A stretch of 64,000 bases of DNA from Salinivibrio sharmensis (GTDB lineage Bacteria; Pseudomonadota; Gammaproteobacteria; Enterobacterales; Vibrionaceae): assembly GCF_001995985.1 (NCBI RefSeq), contig NZ_MUFC01000002.1, positions 134,703 through 198,702 of the forward strand, written 5' to 3'. This document shows, one piece after another, positions 19,979 to 28,687 of the stretch. Both the position numbers and the translations under genes were made by a program. The notes beneath the pieces are model-generated. The model made no database searches. It was given only the letters and a program-made list of their open reading frames with translations, and was not told where the DNA came from. Position 1 is the first letter of the stretch. Every line of letters starts with the position of its first letter.

Positions 19979-20332
19979 GCGGGCTGTTCTCTTCCTTAGA
20001 AACAATAATGGTAGCAATGTTGCGCCTGAGTGCCGGGGCGCATCGTACCTTATTCCCTCGCGTGGATGGCGAAGGGGAGTGGCGGTTGATTGACCTGGTC
20101 ATTAGGTTGATCTTTTACGTCAAAAGACCGCAGGGCATGCGATGTGCCGGTATCAGAACAGTGACCAAGATAACAAAAATTCACATGTGGGGTAAGAATT
20201 ATCCGTTCTAGGCCATAAAAAAAGCACCTTAAAAAAGGTGCTTTTAACTTATTGATTACATTGAGCGCAAACGTTTGGCTTTTTTTGATATTACCGGTGA
20301 GGCGTAAGCATTTGATTTGCTGTGTTATGCAC
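19979..20332. other. serA upstream region and rpiA terminator
   Basis: These 354 bases lie between serA and rpiA, both on the minus strand. The rpiA-side part holds the rpiA terminator at about 20215-20245. The remaining 230 bases should carry the serA promoter; I see no gene and cannot assign a specific operator. Confidence 0.5.
20215..20245 (-). terminator. rpiA terminator
   Basis: Read on the minus strand, AAAAGCACC and GGTGCTTTT form a stem followed by a run of seven T residues, about 90 bases after the rpiA stop. Confidence 0.8.
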
Positions 20333-20992
20333 TCAGTTTGCCACTTTTTTCACACCGGAATCTGTCCCTGTAAGGACGATATCTGCGCCACGGTTAGCAA
20401 ACAGGCCAACCGTCACCACGCCAGGAATGGCATTGATGGCGTCTTCTAACCCTTTTGGATCTTGGATTTTCATATTGTGTACGTCGAGGATCACGTTGCC
20501 ATTGTCCGTGATCACACCTTGACGGTAACACGGGTCGCCACCTAGTTTGAGTAATTCACGTGCGACATAGGAGCGTGCCATGGGGATCACTTCAACGGGA
20601 AGTGGAAACTCACCGAGTACATCCACATGCTTGGTATCGTCGATAATACACACGAACTTTTTGGCGATGGCCGCGACGATTTTTTCACGCGTTAGAGCAG
20701 CGCCGCCGCCTTTAATCATATGATTGCGCGCATTGATCTCATCTGCGCCATCAACATAGATATCTAAACTTGCCACTTCATTGGCGTCGAGTACCTCAAT
20801 CCCCAAGGCTTTTAGTCGCTCGGTCGAGGCTTCTGAGCTAGACACCGCGCCTTTGATTTGCTCTTTAATCGGGGCAAGGGCATCAATGAAGTAGTTTACG
20901 GTTGACCCCGTTCCCACACCAATAATGCTGCCAGGTTTGACATATTCAACCGCGGCTTCGCCGGTGGCTTTCTTCTTTTCGTCTTGGGTCAT
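20333..20992 (-). CDS. rpiA: Ribose-5-phosphate isomerase A
   Basis: RpiA interconverts ribose 5-phosphate and ribulose 5-phosphate in the pentose phosphate pathway. The 219-residue protein has the same length as in E. coli. It has [13 protein letters not shown] at the phosphate-binding site, the catalytic DGADEI block and [14 protein letters not shown]. It is 56 bases downstream of ygfA on the same strand and upstream of serA, a conserved gammaproteobacterial order. Confidence 0.97.
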   Translation of the reverse strand: MTQDEKKKATGEAAVEYVKPGSIIGVGTGSTVNYFIDALAPIKEQIKGAVSSSEASTERLKALGIEVLDANEVASLDIYVDGADEINARNHMIKGGGAALTREKIVAAIAKKFVCIIDDTKHVDVLGEFPLPVEVIPMARSYVARELLKLGGDPCYRQGVITDNGNVILDVHNMKIQDPKGLEDAINAIPGVVTVGLFANRGADIVLTGTDSGVKKVAN

Positions 20993-21048
20993 GATAACTC
21001 CTGAATCAAAGGGATTGGGCGTGATTATAGCGAAGCCGGCAGGTGGCG

Positions 21049-21648
21049 TCAGGGGCTAGGTCGCGAAATACGTATTGGCCATTGCCAATGTTGGCTGGGG
21101 GTCAATATATGGGGTAAAGGCACATCCCATTGCTCGGTCGGTAACGCGGGCCATTGCTGGCAATCATGCGCGAGCCCAACCGCGACCGCATCCGATGCAC
21201 ATAACCCGAGTGTACGATCGTAGTAGCCTCCTCCCATGCCAAGGCGTTGTCCTTTTGCGTCAAACGCCACCAAAGGCGTGGCAATCACGTCGAGTTTTCT
21301 ACTCGGTATCAAGGTGCGAATATCGAGCTGGGGCTCAGCAATCCCATAACCATTAATCCGCATTGGGGTGGTCGGGGTGTAGTGGAGAAACAGTAAGTGA
21401 CCACGGCTAAAGGGATGAATGACGGGCAAGTAGACATTTTTGTTCGCCCTCCAGCACGCCTCAATGACAGGCGTTGTATCTAGCTCGCCATCGAAAGAGA
21501 GGTACAGAGCAACGTTTGTAGCTTGTTCAACATCAGCCAGTGCGATAAATCGTTTGGTGACCGCCTCTGCGGCGAACGTTTGTTGCTCAGGAGAGAGCTG
21601 ACGACGTGCGTCACGGATGGCGTGTCGTATGTGTTGTCTAGGCTGCAT
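21049..21648 (-). CDS. ygfA: 5-formyltetrahydrofolate cyclo-ligase
   Basis: This enzyme converts 5-formyltetrahydrofolate to 5,10-methenyltetrahydrofolate using ATP. The 199-residue protein has the N-terminal basic helix ([11 protein letters not shown]) and the ATP-binding motif [11 protein letters not shown] near residue 134. It lies downstream of 6S RNA on the same strand. In E. coli ssrS and ygfA are co-transcribed, and the 30-base spacing suggests the same here. Confidence 0.95.
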   Translation of the reverse strand: MQPRQHIRHAIRDARRQLSPEQQTFAAEAVTKRFIALADVEQATNVALYLSFDGELDTTPVIEACWRANKNVYLPVIHPFSRGHLLFLHYTPTTPMRINGYGIAEPQLDIRTLIPSRKLDVIATPLVAFDAKGQRLGMGGGYYDRTLGLCASDAVAVGLAHDCQQWPALPTEQWDVPLPHILTPSQHWQWPIRISRPSP

Positions 21649-21681
21649 AACTGTCCTTGATGCTAGCCAAAGGATAGTGAA

Positions 21682-21864
21682 GAGGACCCCGGGGTGCCGT
21701 TGGGATCGATGGCCCTTGAACCCGCTGGTTCAAGGCGGGTGGGTAGTATAAACCGTAGGCTTCTCGGTGCATGCCGAGCTTGCTCAGTAGCTTATAACAA
21801 CGCACCCTTAGTTTTGCTTATCGGCTCAGGGACGTAGATCCGCTGACAAACACCCCAGGGAATT
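21682..21864 (-). ncRNA. ssrS: 6S RNA
   Basis: The minus strand between zapA and ygfA carries the hallmarks of 6S RNA, which binds sigma-70 RNA polymerase and acts as a promoter mimic in stationary phase. Recognisable conserved pieces, in order, are TCCCTGAGCCGATA, GCATGCACCGAGAAGCCT and CCTTGAACC-loop-GGTTCAAGG. The ends close as a long stem (CCCTGGGGTG with CACCCCGGGG), enclosing a large central bubble. The zapA-ssrS-ygfA order is that of E. coli. Exact ends are estimates. Confidence 0.93.
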
Positions 21865-21867
21865 GGG

Positions 21868-22173
21868 TTATTCTTGCGATCCTTGCGCTGCCATTGCTTT
21901 ATCGAGTTGTGATGTCATCAGGGCGGTCCGTTGCGTTACCTGATCTTGCAGTGTCTCTAATGACTGTTTGGCATCATTTAATTCATGACAAACATTGAGA
22001 GCGGCAATGGCAATTAGCTGCTCTGTATTGGTTACTTTAGTGCGCTCAGCCAGCCGATGCAACCGTTGATCGAACTCGCTTGCTGCATCTTTAAGCGCTT
22101 GCTCTTGCCCTGGCGGACAATTGACGCGAACAAGACGATCTAGAATTTTAATTTCAACCGGTTGTGTGCTCAT
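21868..22173 (-). CDS. zapA: Cell division protein ZapA
   Basis: ZapA binds and bundles FtsZ at midcell. The 101-residue protein has the N-terminal MSTQPVEIKILDR strand pair, the conserved CPPGQEQAL segment and a C-terminal coiled coil. The start at 22173 gives the conserved N-terminus; upstream in-frame codons would add an unconserved 17 residues. It sits directly upstream of 6S RNA on the minus strand and is divergent from ygfB. Confidence 0.93.
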   Translation of the reverse strand: MSTQPVEIKILDRLVRVNCPPGQEQALKDAASEFDQRLHRLAERTKVTNTEQLIAIAALNVCHELNDAKQSLETLQDQVTQRTALMTSQLDKAMAAQGSQE

Positions 22174-22602
22174 AGTCCCAAGCTGGCTCCTCATGCGGCC
22201 CGACAGTTCGAGGGCCCAGTACACAGTGATGGCGCTATTCTAGCAATTATTTCTGCCAATACACTACATCGAAGATCATCCACCGTATTGGTGCCGGGAT
22301 TTTAATCAAATATGGTGGCCTCAGCCCCGCTAGTATGGCTGGATGGCACGAACAAACCCTTTGAGCATAAATGTGAATTAGCTCGCGCCTTATCTTGCTT
22401 CTTGCTGATGTGGTTGATCTTTATCATCGTGATGGACGGGTTTGCGCCGATACACTAAATGCTCCAATTGGCATGCTTGAGGTCGCTGCTGCTCTTTGCT
22501 TTTTGATATCAATGTTGGTTTTTTATCGCAGTGATTCAGCCTGCTGGTGTGAAATGCTAAACTATGCCCTTTCATTTTTAACGTATGACCAAGGGCAAGA
22601 TC
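22174..22602. other. zapA-ygfB divergent intergenic region
   Basis: These 429 bases lie between divergent zapA and ygfB. The open frames on both strands around 22390-22580 lack ribosome sites and family resemblance, so I do not call a gene. Promoters for both flanking genes are expected here, but none is clear enough to mark. Confidence 0.45.
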
Positions 22603-23178
22603 GTGACTGATACCCGTTTACCCGCTTATGCGACAACAGCAGACACACTGAGCGCGGACAGTTTGGCCGTGACCCCAGCAGAGATGCATGGCTTGATTGC
22701 CGGCATGCTCAGTGGCGGTTTAGAGCTGGAAGATGGCAGTTGGCTGACCATTCTGTATGACTATACCCACCAAGGCATGGGGTGGCCAATGGAGTCGAAG
22801 ACGCTTGCGATGCAAAGTTATCATCAACTGAAAGCACAGCTAACTGGCAGCGATCTGGATTTGGACATTTATGTGCCTGATGACGAACAGTCAGGTGTCG
22901 TGGCTCGAGCCGAAGCGTTGGTGGAGTGGATTAATGCGTTTTTAGTTGGGGTGGGACTGATCGGAACCAAAGGCCGCACCTTATCTAAGGACGTGACAGA
23001 AGCGTTGGGCGATCTCAAAGATGTGGCTCAGCTGGGCGTCGATGAAGATGGCGACATGCAAGAGCAAGCTGAATTACTGGAGCAAGTTGTCGAGCATGTA
23101 CGTGTGTGCAGCATGGTTGTGCATGCTGAGCTCGGTGCGCGTCCGGACAGCGACGACACACCCAAAACATTGCATTAA
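22603..23178 (+). CDS. ygfB: UPF0149 family protein YgfB
   Basis: This 191-residue protein belongs to the UPF0149 (YgfB/YecA) family. It has the N-terminal block TPAEMHGLIAGMLSGG and the acidic C-terminal helices typical of YgfB. The GTG at 22603 is preferred because AAGGG lies seven bases upstream; an ATG at 22585 has no ribosome site. YgfB proteins are small, helical and of limited known function (a YgfB affects ampDh3 expression in Pseudomonas). It is 58 bases upstream of ubiH. In E. coli pepP lies between these two genes, and here it does not. Confidence 0.88.
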   Translation: MTDTRLPAYATTADTLSADSLAVTPAEMHGLIAGMLSGGLELEDGSWLTILYDYTHQGMGWPMESKTLAMQSYHQLKAQLTGSDLDLDIYVPDDEQSGVVARAEALVEWINAFLVGVGLIGTKGRTLSKDVTEALGDLKDVAQLGVDEDGDMQEQAELLEQVVEHVRVCSMVVHAELGARPDSDDTPKTLH

Positions 23179-23236
23179 TCTCAATCAACGCTTTTCGTCT
23201 AGGGCATAGCGTGACTCAGGGTGAGGGATAACGGGG

Positions 23237-24427
23237 ATGAAATCCTACGACATAGTGATCGCGGGTGGCGCGATGGCAGGGGCGACTGCCGCCTTAGCCA
23301 TAGACACATTAAGCGGGGGTACACTGCGTATTGCCGTGATTGAGGCCATGGTGCCAGACCATGGCGAGCACCCAGGATATGATGCGCGCAGTATTGCGTT
23401 GGCACAAGGCAGCTGCGCGGCGTTTTCAAAACTGGGGCTTTGGGAGTCACTGGCCCCCTTTGGTACGCCGATTCAGCATATTCATGTGTCAGATAGCGGC
23501 CACGCAGGTCAAACCCGTATCGATGCTCAGTCGCAAGGCGTTCCGTATCTTGGCCAGGTGATTGAACTGGCCGATGCCGGTGCAGTGTTACACCAAAAGC
23601 TGCAAAACCGCCAGGCTATCGATGTGTATTGCCCTGATGCCGTGATTGCCATTGAGCGTTGCGTCGAGGCGGTAACGGTGCGATTAAAGCAGGGACAATC
23701 TTTGACGGCATCCGTGCTGATTGCCGCTGATGGTGGGCGCTCGTCATGTTGCCAGCAGCTCAATATTCCGCGTCAGCAACACGATTTTGGCCAGGTGGCA
23801 GTGATTGCCAATGTGTCGACAGCTCTTCCCCATCAAGGTCACGCGTTCGAGCGTTTCACCCAAACCGGCCCCGTCGCCCTTCTTCCTATGTCGCAAGGGC
23901 GTTGCTCGTTGGTGTGGTGTATGACAGCCGAGCAAGCAGATGAGCTTATGCAAGTGAGTGATGATGCGTTTGTGCATCGGCTGCAGCAGGTGTTTGGCTG
24001 GCGTTTGGGCAAATTGCTGCATGTTGGAGAGCGCCACGCATACCCTTTGGTGCTCAACCAAGTGGTTCGCCCGGTGAGTCATCGAGTGGCCGTGGTTGGG
24101 AATGCTGCGCAAAGCTTGCACCCGATTGCCGGACAAGGCTTTAACCTTGGTTTACGAGATGTCATGACGTTAGCGCACACGCTGACGGAGGCGGCAGCGC
24201 GTGGTGATGATATCGGTGCGATGCCAACATTGATGACTTATGCCAAACAACGAACACCAGACCGAGATGCCACTGTGGCATTGACATCAGGGTTGGTTCA
24301 CCTCTTTTCCAATGACAGTCCGTCCCTCGCTGGCGTGCGTAATGCCGGTTTGGGGCTGATGTCAGCATTTGACTGTGTGAAACAACCGCTAGTGCAACGC
24401 ACGATAGGATGGGTAGAACCGAGATGA
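23237..24427 (+). CDS. ubiH: 2-octaprenyl-6-methoxyphenol hydroxylase UbiH
   Basis: UbiH is a flavoprotein monooxygenase acting in the ubiquinone pathway. The 396-residue protein has the FAD-binding GxGxxG-like motif IAGGAMAGATAAL at residues 8-20, a central DG motif (AADGGRSSC) and the second FAD motif VVGNAAQSLHPIAGQGFNLGLRD. The first glycine motif reads GGAMAG, as in other UbiH proteins. The stop overlaps the ubiI start in ATGA, so the two hydroxylases are translationally coupled. Confidence 0.93.
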   Translation: MKSYDIVIAGGAMAGATAALAIDTLSGGTLRIAVIEAMVPDHGEHPGYDARSIALAQGSCAAFSKLGLWESLAPFGTPIQHIHVSDSGHAGQTRIDAQSQGVPYLGQVIELADAGAVLHQKLQNRQAIDVYCPDAVIAIERCVEAVTVRLKQGQSLTASVLIAADGGRSSCCQQLNIPRQQHDFGQVAVIANVSTALPHQGHAFERFTQTGPVALLPMSQGRCSLVWCMTAEQADELMQVSDDAFVHRLQQVFGWRLGKLLHVGERHAYPLVLNQVVRPVSHRVAVVGNAAQSLHPIAGQGFNLGLRDVMTLAHTLTEAAARGDDIGAMPTLMTYAKQRTPDRDATVALTSGLVHLFSNDSPSLAGVRNAGLGLMSAFDCVKQPLVQRTIGWVEPR

Positions 24428-25659
24428 AAATGATCAATGTCGATGTGGCGATTGTCGGCGGCGGTATGGTAGGCCTGACACTAGCCGCCTCGCTAGCCGA
24501 TACCGATTTAAGGGTGTTGGTGATAGAAGGCAAAGCGCCCGATACGACCTTCAGTGATGTTCCTGAAAACCGGGTATCAGCACTGAGTCGCGCCAGTGAA
24601 AGCATACTTCGTAACCTTGATGTATGGTCCAGCATTGTGTCTCGCCGCGCCGCCAGCTACCAGCAAATGCGGGTGTGGGAGAAAGACAGTTTTGCTGATA
24701 TTCACTTTGATGCACAAGCGTTTGGGCAGCAGAACCTTGGTCATATCGTTGAAAATCGTGTGATTCAGTTGGCTTTGCTCGAGAAAGTGCAAAAGCAGGA
24801 CAATGTGACCGTGCTGATGCCGGAGCAATGTCAATCCATGTTACAAGGTGAGAGTGAAACCTGGTTGCAGCTGGCCTCGGGCGGTGGCGTCACCGCTAAG
24901 CTGGTGGTGGGGGCGGATGGTGCCCGCTCTTGGGTGCGTGAACACGCTCAGCTTCCCCTTGTGCAACGCGACTATGGTCACCATGCGGTGGTGGCGACGG
25001 TGCGTACGGCTGAACCACACCAAGGGGTGGCACGGCAAGTATTTACGCCGGATGGCCCACTTGCTTTCTTACCGCTTTCAGACTCGCATTTATGTTCGAT
25101 TGTTTGGTCTATTCCACCTGAGCAAGCACGTGATTATGTCGCGATCGACGCCGAGCTATTTAATCGTGCATTAACCGCCGCGTTTGATGCCAAGCTGGGG
25201 TTGTGTGAGGTGCTAGGACCGCGCGCCAGCTACCCGCTTACCATGCGCTATGCGCAGAACTTTGCGGCAGAGCGCCTTGCACTGGTCGGTGATGCTGCGC
25301 ATACCATTCACCCATTGGCAGGACAAGGGGTGAACCTAGGGATGTTGGATGCCGCTGCGTTGGCGCAGACATTGGCGGCGCTCTCCGCCAAAGGGAAAGA
25401 CATCGGTCACTACGCGGGGCTGCGTCATTACGAGCGCTGGCGCAAAGCAGAGGCCGCACAAATGATCGCTGCCATGCAAGGATTCCGCAGTTTGTTTGCA
25501 GGCGATAACCCCGTGAAAAAGCTAATTCGGGGCCTGGGCATGCGTGCGGTCAACCATTTGCCTGGTGCGAAACAGCCTTTCATGGCGCGCGCGTTAGGGG
25601 TGGAGGGAGACCTGCCTGAGCTGGCAAAGCCTGCCACGCGCACGGCAACTTTTTCATGA
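24424..25659 (+). CDS. ubiI: 2-octaprenylphenol hydroxylase UbiI (VisC)
   Basis: UbiI performs the C5 hydroxylation in ubiquinone synthesis. The 411-residue paralogue of UbiH has VAIVGGGMVGLTLA near the N-terminus, GADGARSWVRE in the middle and VGDAAHTIHPLAGQGVNLGMLD as the second FAD motif. The start at 24424 overlaps the ubiH stop and avoids a five-residue extension. It is followed by gcvH after about 150 bases; in E. coli gcvT comes next at this point. Confidence 0.93.
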   Translation: MKMINVDVAIVGGGMVGLTLAASLADTDLRVLVIEGKAPDTTFSDVPENRVSALSRASESILRNLDVWSSIVSRRAASYQQMRVWEKDSFADIHFDAQAFGQQNLGHIVENRVIQLALLEKVQKQDNVTVLMPEQCQSMLQGESETWLQLASGGGVTAKLVVGADGARSWVREHAQLPLVQRDYGHHAVVATVRTAEPHQGVARQVFTPDGPLAFLPLSDSHLCSIVWSIPPEQARDYVAIDAELFNRALTAAFDAKLGLCEVLGPRASYPLTMRYAQNFAAERLALVGDAAHTIHPLAGQGVNLGMLDAAALAQTLAALSAKGKDIGHYAGLRHYERWRKAEAAQMIAAMQGFRSLFAGDNPVKKLIRGLGMRAVNHLPGAKQPFMARALGVEGDLPELAKPATRTATFS

Positions 25660-25811
25660 TTGCGTGATGGCTGAAATTGGCGAAAAACAGAGAATATGCT
25701 AAATACCACAAAGACCATTGCCGAGTAGGCATGCGTTCGGGTTGTGAGTGAGATGTTGAATGTACCGATTGACGGTGTGAGTTGTCATTGGGTGTAACAA
25801 GGAACAAAATT

Positions 25812-26210
25812 ATGAGTGATATCCCATCTGAATTAAAATTTACCGCCACACACGAATGGGTGCGCCCTGAAGGGGAAGGCCTATACACCATTGGTATTTC
25901 CGATCATGCCCAGGCGCTTTTGGGGGACATGGTGTTTATTGATTTACCCGACGAGGACGACACCTTTGATGCGGGTGATGATTGTGCTGTCGCGGAGTCA
26001 GTTAAAGCGGCTTCGGATATCTATGCGCCAATATCTGGTCAGGTCGTGGCGGTCAATGAAGAGTTGGACAGCGCACCTGAGCTGGTTAACAGTGACCCTT
26101 ATGGTGACGGTTGGCTGTTCCAGATCCAAGCAACGGATGAGTCAGAGATTGACAGTTTGCTTGACGCGCAAAGCTATGAAGAAACGCTAGGTGACCAAGA
26201 CGCCGATTAA
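25812..26210 (+). CDS. gcvH: Glycine cleavage system H protein
   Basis: GcvH carries the lipoyl arm that shuttles the aminomethyl group between GcvP, GcvT and the lipoamide dehydrogenase. The 132-residue protein has Lys65 in ESVKAASD as the lipoylation site and the family blocks [15 protein letters not shown] and YGDGWLF. The ATG at 25812 follows AAGGAAC. Its partners gcvT and gcvP are absent on both sides, although in E. coli the gcvTHP operon occupies this position after ubiI. A terminator-like hairpin follows. Confidence 0.95.
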   Translation: MSDIPSELKFTATHEWVRPEGEGLYTIGISDHAQALLGDMVFIDLPDEDDTFDAGDDCAVAESVKAASDIYAPISGQVVAVNEELDSAPELVNSDPYGDGWLFQIQATDESEIDSLLDAQSYEETLGDQDAD

Positions 26211-26259
26211 AGCTGCGGCTTTAAGCCGAAAAATGTGCAGTGCTAGGCGCATAATCAGA

Positions 26260-26282
26260 AAGGATCCGCCTGGCGGATCCTT
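26260..26282 (+). terminator. Probable gcvH terminator
   Basis: AAGGATCCGC and GCGGATCCTT form a ten-base stem with a three-base loop, followed by a weak TTGTTCGTT tract. It lies between converging gcvH and the small gene at 26303. Confidence 0.6.
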
Positions 26283-26302
26283 GTTCGTTGTGGCGTCTTT
26301 GA

Positions 26303-26548
26303 TTAGCGAGAGGCGGGCAACGACCGGCGATCTTCAGGCTCACCAATGGCCTCTTGATAAACATCTCGAATAAAGCGATTCACCTCTTCCACGGTTTTGT
26401 AGTGGCTGATGGTGGCGTGCTCTGGCGCTTTTAACCAACCATTATCAAAATCAAACCGGCCTCTTCCTGCAATATAGACGCGACCCGAGAATAATCGTGT
26501 GACATGTTTAGCGACAAGCTTGGGTGAGTAGCGATTAAAAACGCGCAT
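26303..26548 (-). CDS. Small conserved-looking hypothetical protein
   Basis: This 81-residue basic protein has no signal peptide or membrane segment. It has a strand-like start (RVFNRYSPKLVAKHVTRLFSGRVYI), a short GRGRFDFDNGWL turn and a helical C-terminal half (TVEEVNRFIRDVYQEAI). An AAGAAGAGG ribosome site directly precedes the ATG, and codon usage resembles the neighbours, so it looks real. I do not recognise the family. It is downstream of the GNAT gene on the same strand, 116 bases away. Confidence 0.6.
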   Translation of the reverse strand: MRVFNRYSPKLVAKHVTRLFSGRVYIAGRGRFDFDNGWLKAPEHATISHYKTVEEVNRFIRDVYQEAIGEPEDRRSLPASR

Positions 26549-26664
26549 AACCTCTTCTTACTGGTGTGAATAGTTGTCACCCTATATGGGTGTGAAAACG
26601 GCACCGATTGTGAAGTGGGTTTATGTCGTTGTGATGACACTGCCTAAAAAACATTCATTTCAGC

Positions 26665-27201
26665 CTACCACAAATCCGCTTGGTTAAAGGCCGCTACGCA
26701 GCACGGCTTGGCTCCCAGCGCCGGCAAGTCGCTATCAATCAGCGATTGCGCCAGCCAGCCGTGTGGGTAGCTTAATCGATGTGGTGGCACGATTTCGCTA
26801 GGATTGGCAGTGTGAAACCCAAGCTGAGTGTAGAAAGCAGGATCCCCGTAGGTCACCACCGCCTGGTAACCCAATGCGCGCAGCTGTTGAAGTCCTGCGC
26901 GAATTAATGCTTTTCCATGTCCTTGGCGCTGATAATCAGGATGGATAGCCATTGGAGAGAGCAGCGCAACCTTGTCCGTATGCGGGTAGGTGAACCGTGA
27001 GAAAAAGACAGCGCCCACTAACCGCTCACCGTCAATTAGCCCCCAACCATGACAGTCTTCACAGGGCGTTTCACCGAGCAGCTTATCCACCAATTGTCTG
27101 ATGACTTCACCGGTGTCGGCCCCCTCACTATGCGTGAACGTTTCACTGACCTGTTGCGCCACGTAACCGGGATTAAGGGTCGATAGAGAGACGATGTTCA
27201 T
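26665..27201 (-). CDS. GNAT family N-acetyltransferase
   Basis: This 178-residue protein has the acetyl-CoA-binding GNAT core: MAIHPDYQRQGHGKALIRAGLQQL with the Q/RxxGxG/A loop, followed by VTYGDPAFYTQLGF. It resembles the YhbS-like branch. The substrate is unknown. The start at 27201 has AAGGAAA upstream and overlaps the LysR stop as TAATG, which indicates translational coupling. Confidence 0.88.
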   Translation of the reverse strand: MNIVSLSTLNPGYVAQQVSETFTHSEGADTGEVIRQLVDKLLGETPCEDCHGWGLIDGERLVGAVFFSRFTYPHTDKVALLSPMAIHPDYQRQGHGKALIRAGLQQLRALGYQAVVTYGDPAFYTQLGFHTANPSEIVPPHRLSYPHGWLAQSLIDSDLPALGAKPCCVAAFNQADLW

Positions 27202-28172
27202 TAGGTTTCCTTTTGCCAGTGACACAGGGGTGATGACGTTTTTAGGGAAGCCACGCGCTTGTCGACAATGGTGGTAATTTGGGCGATGAGCCACTGCATT
27301 TTGGGGTGACCGCTCGCTTGGTGTCGCCATGCTAGGCCAATATCAAAGCCGGGTACCTCTATGGGAGGCGGGCTGAATACCAGGTGATCAGCATCGTTGA
27401 AGGTATCAAGCCGCGCCATAAGCTCTGGCACGGTACATAAGAGTTGTCGCCCTTTTAGTAACTGCCTCACGGTTAAAAAGCGCTGCGATCCCATCACCAC
27501 TTGTCGATGGTAGCCTAGCGCTTCTAAGCGTGCATCTATTGGGCTAGAGAGCTGGCCGTGTGTGCTTACCAAAGCGTGCGGCGTGGCAACAAAATCAGCT
27601 AAGCTGATGGGCGCATCCAGTCCTGTACTTTGAGGGTCAAACAGACACACGTGTTGCTCGCGATACAATACCTGGCTGTCGAGAATATCGCTGTTGTCCG
27701 GGATCACCCCGATCACCGCATCGACATCATCATTTTTAATCGCATCTAAGCACTGACGACGGTCAACGGGGCGCAAGCTCAGTTGTGCTAAGGGAAGCTG
27801 TTGGTTGAGGGTATCGAATAACGCAGGCGCGAAGATAAGTTCTGCATAGTCGGTGAGTCCCAGACGGATTTGGCCATCAAAATGGCTAGGCTCAAAGGTA
27901 GGCGGAGTGAGTACATCCGTGGCGAGGCTATCAAGCAAGGCATCTATCTTCGGGGCGATATCCAGTGCTCGTTCAGTGGGTACCATCTGGTGTCCACGTC
28001 GTTCAAACAAGGGGTCGTCAAGCATCGCACGTAATCGTGACAAGCTATGGCTCATCGCTGATTGACCGAGGGACAAGCGCTCTGCTGCGCGAGTCACACT
28101 GCGGGTTTCCATCAAGGTGACAAACGTCACTAACAAATTAAGGTCATATTTACGCCAGTGTTTTTGCGCCAT
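27201..28172 (-). CDS. LysR family transcriptional regulator
   Basis: This 323-residue regulator has an N-terminal winged helix-turn-helix (LNLLVTFVTLMETRSVTRAAERLSLGQSAMSHSLSRLR) and a periplasmic-binding-like effector domain. The ATG at 28172 follows an AGGAGTG site and gives the usual LysR N-terminus (KYDLNLL). It lies in a co-directional row: 20 bases after the YbaK-domain gene and overlapping the GNAT gene. LysR genes are more often divergent from their target, so the arrangement is unusual. The effector and targets are unknown. Confidence 0.92.
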   Translation of the reverse strand: MAQKHWRKYDLNLLVTFVTLMETRSVTRAAERLSLGQSAMSHSLSRLRAMLDDPLFERRGHQMVPTERALDIAPKIDALLDSLATDVLTPPTFEPSHFDGQIRLGLTDYAELIFAPALFDTLNQQLPLAQLSLRPVDRRQCLDAIKNDDVDAVIGVIPDNSDILDSQVLYREQHVCLFDPQSTGLDAPISLADFVATPHALVSTHGQLSSPIDARLEALGYHRQVVMGSQRFLTVRQLLKGRQLLCTVPELMARLDTFNDADHLVFSPPPIEVPGFDIGLAWRHQASGHPKMQWLIAQITTIVDKRVASLKTSSPLCHWQKET

Positions 28173-28192
28173 CCGTTGCGTCACTCCTGAAT

Positions 28193-28684
28193 CTAGCCGT
28201 CTTGAGCGCGGCATATATCGCCGCGTCGTGGCTGGCAAAGCGCGATGAGCTCACTCACCTTCACCCACAGACCAGCGTGAGGATTGCCACTGCTAATGGT
28301 GACGGTGTCATAACGCCAAATTCGCTCGTCAAACACAATGGCAAGCTCAGGCGATAACCCCACTGGCGCCACTGCGCCCCGCACAAAGCCGGTGATGCTT
28401 AGCACTTGTTGCTCTGTGGCGAGCGTCATTCGCCGACATCCCAGCAATTGGCGGACTTTGGGTGGGCTCACTTGTTGGTCGCCTGGTACGCAGGCCACCG
28501 CATAACGCCCGCCCATATCCCGTAACACCATGGTTTTGAGCATGTGCGACGCACAAATGCCGCGCTGTGCAGCGGTGTCTTCTATCGACTGGGTTGCCAG
28601 TGACTGCCACAAGACCTGGTAGCCGATATGGGCACTGTCTAGCGTGGCCGTCACCGGTGTTTGCCAATTGGAACCCGCGTTCAC
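28193..28684 (-). CDS. YbaK/ProX-type aminoacyl-tRNA deacylase domain protein
   Basis: This 163-residue protein belongs to the YbaK/EbsC/ProRS-editing superfamily, whose members hydrolyse mischarged aminoacyl-tRNAs. Family features include the HMLKTMVLRD block with its conserved Lys, VACVPGDQQVSPPKVRQLLG and the glycine loop GFVRGAVAPVGL. The substrate is not predictable from sequence. The GTG start lies three bases after the ygfZ stop, so it is very probably co-transcribed with ygfZ. Confidence 0.85.
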   Translation of the reverse strand: MNAGSNWQTPVTATLDSAHIGYQVLWQSLATQSIEDTAAQRGICASHMLKTMVLRDMGGRYAVACVPGDQQVSPPKVRQLLGCRRMTLATEQQVLSITGFVRGAVAPVGLSPELAIVFDERIWRYDTVTISSGNPHAGLWVKVSELIALCQPRRGDICRAQDG

Positions 28685-28687
28685 GGC

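Noticed and set aside
22390-22610. Open frames on both strands between zapA and ygfB
   Set aside because: Neither has a ribosome site or a recognised fold; the plus frame overlaps the ygfB start.
25660-25811. Possible glycine riboswitch before gcvH
   Set aside because: I looked for the paired GGAGAG-type aptamer cores and saw none in the 150 bases.
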